From the NCBI GenBank assembly GCA_036489765.1, contig DASXFE010000060.1, positions 10,986 through 74,985 of the forward strand: a stretch of 64,000 bases of DNA. Reading direction: 5' to 3'. Shown here in pieces: positions 1-7,665 of this stretch. Source of the stretch: DATARH01 sp036489765. GTDB taxonomy: Bacteria > Pseudomonadota > Alphaproteobacteria > ATCC43930 > CGMCC-115725. The notes below the pieces were generated by a model that saw nothing but the letters and a program-made list of their open reading frames with translations, ran no database searches and was not told where the DNA came from. Position 1 is the first letter of the stretch. The number at the start of each line of letters is the position of its first letter. The position numbers were made by a program, and so were the translations under genes.

Positions 1-1
1 G

Positions 2-697
2 TATGAGGGCGAGCAGCCGCGGGCGGTGCTAGTAGCCTGGGACACGCTCGGGGCGCCGACCTATCGCCAGCGGCTTTTTCCCGCCTACCAAGGCGGCCGG
101 GAATTCGATGCCGAGCTGATCGAGCAGCTCGATGTGCTGCCCGAATTCGTCGCGGCCTGCGGTTTTGCGACCGCCAAGGCGGCCGGGTATGAGGCCGACG
201 ATTTCCTCGCCGCCGCCGCTGCCGCGGAGACGAAGCGCGGCCGGCGGGCGCTGGTCGCGAGCGGCGACCGCGACGCGTTCCAGCTCGCCTCGGACACCGT
301 GACGATCCTGCACCCGGTGCGGGCCGGCGAGATGGCGCGCATCGGCCCGGCCGAGGTGCGCGAACGCTACGGCGTCGAGCCGGCGCAGGTGCCCGATTTC
401 ATCGCGCTGCGCGGCGACCCTTCGGACAAGCTGCCGGGCGCCCGCGGCGTCGGTGCAAAGGGCGCGGCATCGTTATTGCGGCAATATCCGACGCTGGAAG
501 CCGCACTCGCCGCCGGCCGCTTTCCCGAACAGGCGGACGCCTTGCGGACCTACCGGCGCATCGCCGCGATGGACCCGGCCGCCCCCATTCCCGCGCTCGA
601 CGACCAGTCGCCGACCTGGACGAAAGCAGCGGCCTTGGCGCGGGAATGGGAGCTCAACCGCCTCGCCGACCGGATCGCGGAATTCGCGGCCGCCTAG
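2..697 (+). CDS. 5'-3' exonuclease (PIN/FEN-like), 5'-truncated by the window edge
   Basis: The frame is open from base 2, so the N-terminus lies outside the window. The visible 231 codons match the 5'-3' exonuclease domain found at the N-terminus of DNA polymerase I and in stand-alone exonucleases that cut flap DNA. Metal-binding acidic residues are visible in the YEADDFLAAAA and VASGDRDAFQLA segments. They are followed by a helix-3-turn-helix DNA-binding segment (RGDPSDKLPGARGVGAKGA). The protein ends without a polymerase domain, so this is the stand-alone form. It converges on the AlkB-like gene and the two stop codons overlap in a CTAG. The family assignment is firm; the exact role (flap removal or repair) is inferred. 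Confidence 0.85.
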   Translation, partial: YEGEQPRAVLVAWDTLGAPTYRQRLFPAYQGGREFDAELIEQLDVLPEFVAACGFATAKAAGYEADDFLAAAAAAETKRGRRALVASGDRDAFQLASDTVTILHPVRAGEMARIGPAEVRERYGVEPAQVPDFIALRGDPSDKLPGARGVGAKGAASLLRQYPTLEAALAAGRFPEQADALRTYRRIAAMDPAAPIPALDDQSPTWTKAAALAREWELNRLADRIAEFAAA

Positions 698-1287
698 CTG
701 GCAGCCCGGCGGCCCTTTTCGGACAGGCTGCGGAACGTGATCGACCAGCGCGTCACCGTCATCGGCGCGATGCTGTGCTCCCACACATGACGTGCCTCGC
801 CGGCGAGGTGGTAGAGCGAACGGGGCGCCAGCGGCACCGCGATCCGGTCGAACCCTCCCGGCCGCCGGCGACGAAACCGCATCACCGCCGGTGCGCCGAG
901 CGAGCAGCCCAGCACGTGCTCGAAGACGGGACGGTCGCGATGCCACCCGATCCCGGCGCCGGGGTCATAGCGGATCAGCAACGTCTGGACGAGCGCGTCC
1001 GGCTCCAGCCCGGCCAATATCGCCGCCCGCTCGCGCAACCACAGCAGCCATTCCGGGATCGGGTCGGCGGGCACAAAGCTCGCCTCGCCGTAATCGTAGC
1101 GCCAGCCGTAGGACACGGTCAGCCGGTGCCCTTCCCAGCCGTGATAGCGGAACGGGGCGAGCGGCGCGGCGACGATCGCGGCGATCAACTCGCGCTCCTC
1201 GGCCGGCGCGACCACCGCGTCCGCCTGCGCGAGACCGGGCAAAGCCGGCGCGGCGAAGAGGTCGCCCTGCTGGGCAAGAAGGCTCAT
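694..1287 (-). CDS. AlkB-like 2-oxoglutarate/Fe(II) dioxygenase, alkylated-DNA repair
   Basis: A 197-residue protein of the AlkB family, which removes alkyl groups from DNA bases by oxidative demethylation. The Fe(II) ligands are visible as H116 and D118 (WHRDRP) and H171 (VWEHS), with R180 and R186 in the usual 2-oxoglutarate/substrate positions (TRWSITFR). The fragment PGAGIGWHRD is typical of the family. I chose the ATG at 1287; an in-frame ATG at 1296 adds three residues, and neither has a clear Shine-Dalgarno sequence. The gene converges on the exonuclease with overlapping stop codons, making a small DNA-repair pair. Confidence 0.85.
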   Translation of the reverse strand: MSLLAQQGDLFAAPALPGLAQADAVVAPAEERELIAAIVAAPLAPFRYHGWEGHRLTVSYGWRYDYGEASFVPADPIPEWLLWLRERAAILAGLEPDALVQTLLIRYDPGAGIGWHRDRPVFEHVLGCSLGAPAVMRFRRRRPGGFDRIAVPLAPRSLYHLAGEARHVWEHSIAPMTVTRWSITFRSLSEKGRRAAS

Positions 1288-1378
1288 GCGCCTCATATGG
1301 GATCGAGCCGGCCGGCGTGCTCGTTTCCCACGGGGTGATATGCTGTCGGCTTGAGGCGAACGGTCAAAGGCGGCGGCG

Positions 1379-1714
1379 ATGTATATCGCGATGAATCGGT
1401 TCAAGGTGCGCAAGGGCGAAGAGCCGGCGTTCGAGACGCGGTGGCGCGAGCGCGACACGCATCTCCATACGGTACCGGGCTTTGTCGAGTTCCACCTGCT
1501 CAAGGGGCCGGAGCGCGACGATCATGTGCTCTACGCCTCGCACACGATCTGGCGCTCGCATGCCGATTTCGAGGCGTGGACCCGTTCGGAGGCCTTTCGT
1601 GCGGCGCATCGCGATGCCGGGCAGGGCCGGTCGCTGACGATCTCGCATCCCGAGTTCGAGGGGTTCGAGATCGTCCAGACCGTCGCGTCGCCGTCGCGCA
1701 CCGCCGTGGCCTGA
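1379..1714 (+). CDS. antibiotic biosynthesis monooxygenase (ABM) / IsdG-like protein
   Basis: A 111-residue ferredoxin-like ABM-domain protein. It carries all three residues known to be essential in IsdG-type haem-degrading monooxygenases: N6 (YIAMNRF), W67 (FEAWTRS) and H77 (FRAAHRD). The N-terminal pattern MNRFKVRKG also resembles the HmuQ/IsdG group. This makes haem degradation plausible, but the wider ABM family includes other cofactor-independent oxygenases and no haem-uptake genes are nearby. It is followed after 9 nt by the DUF763 gene and may be co-transcribed with it. Confidence 0.75.
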   Translation: MYIAMNRFKVRKGEEPAFETRWRERDTHLHTVPGFVEFHLLKGPERDDHVLYASHTIWRSHADFEAWTRSEAFRAAHRDAGQGRSLTISHPEFEGFEIVQTVASPSRTAVA

Positions 1715-1723
1715 GCCGCCGGC

Positions 1724-2971
1724 GTGGCGCGCAAGGCCGGAAGCGCCGATCTGCCGCTCCATGGCGGGCGCGTGCCGCCGTGGCTGGCGGATCGCATGAC
1801 CCGGCTCGGCGCCGTCATCTCCGAAGCCGTCATTCATCACTACGGCCGAGACGAGCTGCTGCGCCGGCTCGCCCACCCGTTCTGGTTCCAGTCGTTCGGC
1901 GCGGTGATGGGGATGGACTGGCATTCGTCGGGCATCACCACCAGCGTCATCGGCGCGTTGAAGCGCGGCCTCGCGCCGCTCTCGGGCGAGCTCGGCATTC
2001 ATGTCTGCGGCGGTCGCGGCGCGCATTCGCGGCAGACGCCGCACGAGCTGGCGGCGATTGGCGACCGGGTCGGCTTTGACGGCGGCGCGCTGGCGACCGC
2101 GAGCCGGCTCGTCGCCAAGGTCGACAGCGCCGCGGTGCAGGACGGGTTCGACCTTTACCTCCACGGCTTTATCGTCACCGATGACGGGCATTGGGTCGTC
2201 ATCCAGCAGGGCATGAACGGCGAGCGGCGCCAGGCGCGCCGCTATCACTGGCTGTCGGAGGGGCTGACCAGCTTTGTCGACGCCCCGCACGCCGCGATCG
2301 ATGGCGAGCGGCAAGGCGAGATCGTCAACCTGACCGACCATCGTGCCGAGGCCTCGCGCCGCGGCCAGCTCGACCTTCTGACCGCGCTCGGCCCGGACGG
2401 GATCGTCAAGGAAGCGACCAAGCTCGCTGCCTCGACGGAGCCAGAGCCGGCACAAGCCGAGCTCCCGCATCTGGTGATGCCGGCGCACCATGATGTGCGC
2501 CCGAGCGACGTCATCGCGCGCCGGCTGCACGGCACGCTGGCCGCCGCCGCCGAGCGCGGCCCCGAGGATTTCGCCGATCTCTTGCTGACCCCTGGCGTCG
2601 GCGCCCGCACCGTGCAGTCCCTGGCGATGGTGGCGGAGGTGGTGCACGGGGCGCCTTACCGCTTTGCCGATCCGGCGCGGTTCTCGCTCGCTCATGGCGG
2701 CAAGGACCGGCATCCCTACCCGGTGCCGATCAAGGTCTACGACGAGACGATCCGGGTGCTCAAATCGGCGGTGACGAAGGCTCGGCTGGGACGGGACGAA
2801 GAACTCGGCGCGCTGAAGCGCCTCGACGACCAGTCCCGGCTCCTGGAGCGCACGGCGACCGGGCCGAGTGTCGCCGCGGTGATCGCCCGCGAGCGCGAAG
2901 ACTCCCACGCCCACGGCGGCCGCAGCGTCTTTGGCTGGGAGCCGCCGCCCCGACAGCGGAAATCGGGTTAG
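1724..2971 (+). CDS. DUF763 domain protein
   Basis: A 415-residue protein matching the DUF763 family. Recognisable landmarks are the N-terminal DLPLHGGRVPPWL, the central HVCGGRGAHSRQTP, a helix-hairpin-like segment LLTPGVGARTVQSLA and the late GGKDRHPYPVP. The function of the family is not established; the hairpin-like segment and the frequent neighbourhood of repair genes hint at nucleic-acid work, but that is inference. The start is a GTG directly after the upstream gene. The C-terminal 40 residues are charged and low-complexity. Full length for the family. Confidence 0.8.
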   Translation: MARKAGSADLPLHGGRVPPWLADRMTRLGAVISEAVIHHYGRDELLRRLAHPFWFQSFGAVMGMDWHSSGITTSVIGALKRGLAPLSGELGIHVCGGRGAHSRQTPHELAAIGDRVGFDGGALATASRLVAKVDSAAVQDGFDLYLHGFIVTDDGHWVVIQQGMNGERRQARRYHWLSEGLTSFVDAPHAAIDGERQGEIVNLTDHRAEASRRGQLDLLTALGPDGIVKEATKLAASTEPEPAQAELPHLVMPAHHDVRPSDVIARRLHGTLAAAAERGPEDFADLLLTPGVGARTVQSLAMVAEVVHGAPYRFADPARFSLAHGGKDRHPYPVPIKVYDETIRVLKSAVTKARLGRDEELGALKRLDDQSRLLERTATGPSVAAVIAREREDSHAHGGRSVFGWEPPPRQRKSG

Positions 2972-3343
2972 ACCGCCGCGCCTCCCCGACTACGGCCCGC
3001 GGGGCGGCGCGAGGTCGTGGAGCGCCAGCAGCGTGTTGCGGACAGCGGTCGAGCCGGAACGGTCCGAAGCATACCTCTTTGGTATTATTTGAAAGGCGCG
3101 ACAAATCGGTAAGGATTTCCCTAAATGGCTGGCTCAAAGGCCTTAAGGCCACTGCCCTTTAAGTTCTATGTCACACAGCCAGTGGAAGGTGACCCGACGC
3201 GGGTGACAGTCACGGGACAGCCGGGCGTCTGCGCACGGTGCTAGCGGCCCCGCCGCTCTATTGGCCGCACGCCGTCCAACGGATCAGACCGCGCATTCAC
3301 GCCTGCTTCTCCTATGCCCCAAGCCGCAGCGAAGGAGGAAGCG
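2972..3343 (+). other. 372-bp intergenic stretch without a gene
   Basis: Nothing here reads as a protein or tRNA. It includes an AT-richer patch (about 3071-3130) with a TATTAT at 3083 but no convincing -35, and a perfect 12-bp palindrome GGCCTTAAGGCC at 3139-3150. It may hold the promoter of the small membrane protein downstream. Confidence 0.5.
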
Positions 3344-3514
3344 ATGTTCGACGGTGTGTTGGCCGACGTGGTGGAACGGCGCGCAGAGGAACCGGCGGAA
3401 GCGGCGACCCTGCCGTGGGAAGTCATCGCCCTCTTGTTTTGCCTCGCCGCGATCCAGATCGCTGCCGCCATGCTCTACCCGGATCTGTTCGCGGCGCCGC
3501 TCGATCAGTTCTGA
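3344..3514 (+). CDS. small single-pass membrane protein, unknown function
   Basis: A 56-residue protein beginning MFDGVLADVV. It has an acidic N-terminal half and one hydrophobic segment near residues 26-44 (VIALLFCLAAIQIAAAMLY). The start at 3344 is chosen because a strong AGGAGGA lies 5-6 nt upstream; an in-frame ATG at 3314 lacks a ribosome-binding site. I do not recognise the family. The good ribosome site and clean transmembrane segment support a real gene. Confidence 0.5.
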   Translation: MFDGVLADVVERRAEEPAEAATLPWEVIALLFCLAAIQIAAAMLYPDLFAAPLDQF

Positions 3515-3626
3515 CCGTTTCGCCGGCGCGGCCCGAGTTCGATTCTAAGGCACCTCCGGCATCGGCGACGCTTGACCCGGTTCAGCGAAGCGGCGAGCCT
3601 CCGCGCGATACCTTGGGAGGCTCGTG

Positions 3627-4640
3627 ATGGCGCTCGAAACCGTGGCCCCGTTCAAACCCCCGGTGGTCGACCGGTTGTCGGTGCGGCTCGTCGTCGATTC
3701 CTACCACGACATCTTTATGCCCAAGGCCGAGCACCCGCATGCACGGATCGAACACGTCGCGCGCATGCCGGGCCGGCAGCAGGAGACATTTGCCTGCGAA
3801 TGGGGCCTGTCGCTGCACCTCGAATCCGAGGGCGGCGGGCAGCGGCACCAGTATCTCCTCGATTTCGGTTTTACCCCCGAGGTCTTGAACCGAAATTTCG
3901 ACATCCTGGGCATCGAGCCGGAAAAGCTCGACGGCCTGATCCTCAGCCATTCGCACCGCGACCATTACGGCGGCATGGTCGGGTTTGTCGGACGTCATCG
4001 CGAACGGATGCGTGACGACCTGGCGCTGTATACGGGCGCGGGGAACCTGACCTATCGCGAGAAATGGACCGGAGGGCGGGACGGCAGCGAGCCGCTCACG
4101 ATGGGCGCGCTCGACGGGGCGGCGCTTGCGGGCGCGCATATCGAAACCGTGTGCTGCGATCACCCGCACGCTCTTGCCGGTGGGTTTTCGAGCGGCCCGA
4201 TCGCCTGGCAATCCTTCGAGCGGGTCACCCAGACGACGCTGGTCGAGCCGACCCCGGTCGACCATTTCACGGAGAACGAGCGCCGCGGCCGGCTGGTCCT
4301 CGACAAGCACCCCGACGAGCACGCGACCTGCTACATCGTGCAAGGCCGCGGGCTCGTCGTGATCTCGTCCTGCGGCCATTGCGGGATCATCAACACGGTC
4401 AAGACCGCCCAGGCCGTCTCCGGCGTCGAGAAGGTGCACGCCATCCTCGGCGGGTTCCACCTCGGCGCCGCTCCGGCCGACTACATCGAGCACACGGTCG
4501 CCGAGCTTAAAGCGCTCAACCCCGACGTCGTCGTGCCGATGCATTGCACCGGCCGGCCGTTCATCGACGCGGCCGAACGGGCGATGCCGGCGCAGGTCGT
4601 GCGCTCGAGCACCGGCAGCCGGTTCACGTTTGGCGTTTGA
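3627..4640 (+). CDS. MBL-fold metallo-hydrolase (COG1237-like)
   Basis: A 337-residue metallo-beta-lactamase-fold protein. The metal-binding HxHxDH motif is at residues 108-113 (HSHRDH). Later zinc-site candidates lie in ISSCGHCG and VVPMHCTGRPF. The long insertions and the CGHCGIINT segment resemble the COG1237 group (annotated as dihydropterin-linked phosphate synthase-like hydrolases), whose bacterial substrates are mostly unknown. I take the ATG at 3627, with GGGAGG seven bases upstream; a GTG precedes it directly. The stop codon TGA overlaps the first ATG of the 14-bp repeat chain leading to the racemase-like gene. Confidence 0.8.
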   Translation: MALETVAPFKPPVVDRLSVRLVVDSYHDIFMPKAEHPHARIEHVARMPGRQQETFACEWGLSLHLESEGGGQRHQYLLDFGFTPEVLNRNFDILGIEPEKLDGLILSHSHRDHYGGMVGFVGRHRERMRDDLALYTGAGNLTYREKWTGGRDGSEPLTMGALDGAALAGAHIETVCCDHPHALAGGFSSGPIAWQSFERVTQTTLVEPTPVDHFTENERRGRLVLDKHPDEHATCYIVQGRGLVVISSCGHCGIINTVKTAQAVSGVEKVHAILGGFHLGAAPADYIEHTVAELKALNPDVVVPMHCTGRPFIDAAERAMPAQVVRSSTGSRFTFGV

Positions 4641-4698
4641 TGGGTGGCGTTTGATGGGTGGCGTTTGATGGCTGGCGTTTGATGGGTGGCGTCTGATG
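4632..4698 (+). repeat. 14-bp tandem repeat forming a chain of overlapping mini-ORFs
   Basis: The unit GGCGTTTGATGGGT repeats from 4632 through 4687 (four copies, one G-to-C change), followed by a partial fifth with one T-to-C change. It begins inside the last codons of the MBL gene and ends on the ATG of the racemase-like gene. Every unit holds a TGATG. Reading from the MBL stop (4638-4640), ATGs at 4640, 4654, 4668 and 4682 each open a five-codon ORF (M-G-G-V-stop, third M-A-G-V-stop). Each stop overlaps the next ATG by one base, and the last overlaps the real start at 4696. Confidence 0.95.
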
Positions 4699-5502
4699 CG
4701 CCTCTTCTACCAAAGCCTCGGCGTTTCGCGCCGGTCCGAGAGCGGTCCTTACGCCGGGAAGCTCCGCGCGATTCTCCGGGGCGCGGTGGCGCCGGGCACC
4801 GAGATCGATGTCTTCGGCCTCAGCCCCAGCCGGGCGATCGCCGACCAGTACCGCTATCTGGAGTATCTCGACACCGGCGAGATCCTCGATAACGGGCTCC
4901 GGGCCGAGCGGGAAGGCTATGACGCGTTCCTGATCGGCAACATCTTCGAGCCCGGGCTCCACGCGCTGCGCGAGCTCTTGAACATCCCGGTCCTCGGTCT
5001 CTGCGAGGCGTCGGTCACGCTCGCCTGCCTGATGGCGCCCAATTTCTCGGTCGTCAACGTCAACCCCAAATTCGCCCGCAAGGTCACCGATAACATCGCC
5101 TCCTACGGACTCTCGGGCCGGCTCGTCTCGATCGACCGGATGGCGGTCGAGCGTGCGGCGATGTTCGACGAGGCCTTCGACGACCCCGCGGCTCGCGACA
5201 AGGTCTTCGACCAGTTCCGCGCGGCGGCGCGCGACGGGCTGGCAAAAGGCGCGGAGGCGGTGATCCCCGCCGGCGGCATCGTGATGACCCTTCTCGCCGA
5301 CGCCGGGGTGCACGAGGTCGACGGCGCGCCGATCGTCAACGGCCTGTTGGCGCTCGCGAAAATCGGCGAGCTCGCCGCGAGCCTCAAAGCGCTGACCGGG
5401 CATTTCACCAGCAAGCGGCTCACCTACGCCCCGCCGACCGGGACCTTGCTCGACGACATCCGCCGCGCCTACGGCGACGACATATATCCCGGCGCGCACT
5501 GA
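4696..5502 (+). CDS. Asp/Glu/hydantoin racemase-family protein lacking both catalytic cysteines
   Basis: A 268-residue protein with the fold signature of the Asp/Glu/hydantoin racemase superfamily. The family normally uses two cysteines as acid/base pair. Here the first site reads IGNIFEPGLHALRE (N82 where hydantoin racemases have the Cys of a CFGDPG motif) and the second reads AVIPAGGIVM (G193-G194 where GCAG is usual). C103 in GLCEAS is not at a canonical catalytic site by my reading. It may therefore be a non-racemase member or use other residues. It is coupled to the MBL gene through the repeat chain and sits just upstream of the ABC importer. Confidence 0.7.
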   Translation: MRLFYQSLGVSRRSESGPYAGKLRAILRGAVAPGTEIDVFGLSPSRAIADQYRYLEYLDTGEILDNGLRAEREGYDAFLIGNIFEPGLHALRELLNIPVLGLCEASVTLACLMAPNFSVVNVNPKFARKVTDNIASYGLSGRLVSIDRMAVERAAMFDEAFDDPAARDKVFDQFRAAARDGLAKGAEAVIPAGGIVMTLLADAGVHEVDGAPIVNGLLALAKIGELAASLKALTGHFTSKRLTYAPPTGTLLDDIRRAYGDDIYPGAH

Positions 5503-5539
5503 CAGCTTGTCGCACACGCGATCATCTGTCCGGGTTTAA

Positions 5540-5568
5540 TTGACTCGGCCTTCGGCGGCGGATACCAA
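5540..5568 (+). promoter_or_regulatory. weak candidate sigma-70 promoter before the ABC operon
   Basis: TTGACT at 5540-5545 is followed, after 17 bases, by TACCAA at 5563. The -10 is a poor match. It lies about 60 nt upstream of the first ATPase gene, in the only gap between it and the racemase-like gene. Confidence 0.25.
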
Positions 5569-5624
5569 CGCTTACAACAAAATGAACACCGGGATAGCCG
5601 GTCATTTTGGAGAGGAAGGCGCCG

Positions 5625-6629
5625 TTGCCCCTTTTAGAGGTCAAGAATCTTTGCACCGAGTTCCGCACCGGTGCCGGCGTTGTTCATGCCGTCGACGGCA
5701 TTTCCTATACCGTCGAGCCGGGCGAGACCGTCGCGATTGTCGGCGAGAGCGGCTCCGGCAAGTCGGTCGGCGCGCTTTCCTTGCTGCGGCTCATTCCGAA
5801 CCCGCCCGGCCGGATCGTCGCCGGCGAGGTGATTTTCGGCGGCCGCAACCTCCTGACCCTGTCGAACGATGCGATGCGCCAGGTGCGCGGCGGCGATATC
5901 GGCATGGTGTTTCAGGAGCCGATGACCTCGCTGAACCCGGTCTTGACGATCGGCCGCCAGATCACCGAGACGCTCGAGCAGCACCGCGGCGCCGACCGCG
6001 CCGAATGCGACCGGCGAGCGAACGAGCTTCTCCGCTTCGTCGGCATTTCCGACGCCGGGCGGCGGCTCAAGCAGTATCCGCACCAGCTTTCGGGCGGGAT
6101 GCGGCAGCGCGTGATGATCGCGATCGCGCTCGCCTGCGACCCCAAGCTGATCATCGCCGACGAGCCGACGACCGCGCTCGATGTGACGATCCAGGCGCAG
6201 ATCCTCGAATTGATGCAGCGGCTGACGCATCAGCTCGGCGTCGCTCTGATCATCATTACGCACAATCTCGGCGTCGTCGCGCGCTACGCCGACCGGGTCA
6301 ACGTGATGTACGCCGGGCGGATCGTCGAAACGGGGCGCGCCGCCGACATCTACCACAACCCCCAGCACCCCTACACGATGGCCCTCCTGCGCTCGGTGCC
6401 GCGGCTCGACCGGCCGCGCCAGGCGCGGCTCGACCCGATCGAGGGCCAGCCGCCCGACCTGACGCGGCTCGACGGGGGCTGCTCGTTCCGCGCCCGCTGC
6501 CGGTTTGCCGTGGAGGCCTGCGCCGCCGCGCGCCCGGCCCTCGTGGCGAGCGGGGCCGAGGGGCAAAGCGCCGCGTGCTGGCGCAGCGGCGATCTTGCCC
6601 CGGAGTCAGAACCTGGCAGGGCAGCATGA
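5625..6629 (+). CDS. peptide-type ABC transporter ATP-binding protein (DppD/OppD-like)
   Basis: A 334-residue ATPase energising solute import. Walker A is GESGSGKS, the ABC signature LSGGMRQR and Walker B LIIADEPTTALD. The cysteine-containing C-terminal tail (CSFRARCRFAVEAC) is typical of oligopeptide/dipeptide importer ATPases and can bind an Fe-S cluster in some relatives. I choose the TTG at 5625 because GAGGAAGG lies five bases upstream and the protein then begins MPLLEVKNL; a TTG at 5607 is the alternative. Its stop overlaps the start of the next ATPase (ATGA). Confidence 0.85.
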   Translation: MPLLEVKNLCTEFRTGAGVVHAVDGISYTVEPGETVAIVGESGSGKSVGALSLLRLIPNPPGRIVAGEVIFGGRNLLTLSNDAMRQVRGGDIGMVFQEPMTSLNPVLTIGRQITETLEQHRGADRAECDRRANELLRFVGISDAGRRLKQYPHQLSGGMRQRVMIAIALACDPKLIIADEPTTALDVTIQAQILELMQRLTHQLGVALIIITHNLGVVARYADRVNVMYAGRIVETGRAADIYHNPQHPYTMALLRSVPRLDRPRQARLDPIEGQPPDLTRLDGGCSFRARCRFAVEACAAARPALVASGAEGQSAACWRSGDLAPESEPGRAA

Positions 6630-7606
6630 CCACCCCGCTGCTGGAGGTGCGCGGCCTCAAGATGCACTTCCCGATCACCGAGGGGGTCATCGCCCGCCGC
6701 CGGCTCGGCGAGGTCAAGGCGGTCGACGGCGTCGATCTGACGATCGGCAAGGGTGAGACGCTGGGTCTCGTCGGCGAAAGCGGCTGCGGCAAGACGACGA
6801 TGGGCCGCTGCATCCTGCGGCTCGAAACCCCGACCGGCGGCGAGATCCGCTACAACGGCGTCGACGTCGCAAAGCTCAGCCGCAAGGACCTGATGGCCCT
6901 CAGGCGGCGTATCCAGGTCATCTTTCAGGACCCGTACAGCTCGCTCAACCCGCGTATGAAGATCGGTACGATCCTGTCGGAGCCGATGAAAGTGCACGGC
7001 ATTGTCCCCGATTCGCGGAAGCGCGCCGACCGCGTCCGCGAATTGCTGACGCTGTGCGGCCTCAATCCCGGCTTTGCCGACCGCTATCCGCACGAGATGT
7101 CGGGCGGCCAGCGCCAGCGCGTCGGCATCGCCCGCGCGCTCGCGCTCGAACCCGAGTTCATCGTCTGCGACGAGGCGGTATCGGCGCTCGACGTGTCGAT
7201 TCAGGCGCAGATCATCAACCTGCTCGAGGATCTGCGCGAGCAGTTCAACCTCACCTATCTGTTCATCGCGCATGATCTGTCGGTCGTTCGCCATCTCTGC
7301 CAGCGCGTCGCGGTCATGTATCTCGGCCGCGTCGTCGAGCTGGCGAGCTGCGACGAGGTCTTCGAGAACCCTCAGCATCCGTACACGAAGGCGCTGCTGG
7401 CGGCGGTGCCGGTACCCGACCCGAGCGTCGAGGCCGGGCGCCTCGTGCAGCCGCTGTCGGGCGAGGTGCCGAGCCCGATAAACCCGCCGCCGGGCTGCGT
7501 GTTCCACCCGCGCTGCCCGATCGCCGTCGAAGAATGCAAGCGCGAGCGGCCGGAGCCGCGCGAAATCCGTCCCGGCCATTGGGCCGCCTGCAGCCAGATC
7601 GCCTGA
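6626..7606 (+). CDS. peptide-type ABC transporter ATP-binding protein (DppF/OppF-like)
   Basis: A 326-residue partner ATPase. It shows Walker A GESGCGKTT, signature MSGGQRQRVGIARAL, Walker B FIVCDEAVSALDVS, and the C-terminal oligopeptide-transporter extension with clustered cysteines (GCVFHPRCPIAVEEC). ATG at 6626 overlaps the preceding TGA by four bases, so translation is probably coupled. With the DppD-like protein it should form the nucleotide-binding heterodimer for the two permeases near 16-17 kb. Confidence 0.88.
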   Translation: MTTPLLEVRGLKMHFPITEGVIARRRLGEVKAVDGVDLTIGKGETLGLVGESGCGKTTMGRCILRLETPTGGEIRYNGVDVAKLSRKDLMALRRRIQVIFQDPYSSLNPRMKIGTILSEPMKVHGIVPDSRKRADRVRELLTLCGLNPGFADRYPHEMSGGQRQRVGIARALALEPEFIVCDEAVSALDVSIQAQIINLLEDLREQFNLTYLFIAHDLSVVRHLCQRVAVMYLGRVVELASCDEVFENPQHPYTKALLAAVPVPDPSVEAGRLVQPLSGEVPSPINPPPGCVFHPRCPIAVEECKRERPEPREIRPGHWAACSQIA

Positions 7607-7665
7607 GGGTTTACCGTTGGTTGACTAGCAACGTACGACGACGCCGTAGAAGAAGGGGGGAGACA

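Noticed and set aside
1364..2914. A 516-codon minus-strand frame opposite the ABM and DUF763 genes
   Set aside because: Antisense mirror of two conserved genes; no motif, start signal or family resemblance.
3535..3560. A GTTCGATTC resembling a tRNA T-loop
   Set aside because: The flanking bases do not form a T-stem and no acceptor or anticodon arm can be drawn around it.
4632..4698. CRISPR-like reading of the 14-bp repeat
   Set aside because: Units are contiguous with no spacers and too short for CRISPR repeats; it is a simple tandem repeat.
5540..7606. A 688-codon open frame appearing to fuse extra sequence to the second ATPase
   Set aside because: Its first half is the wrong frame of the DppD-like gene (Arg/Pro-rich, no motifs); only the part from 6626 is the real DppF-like ATPase.
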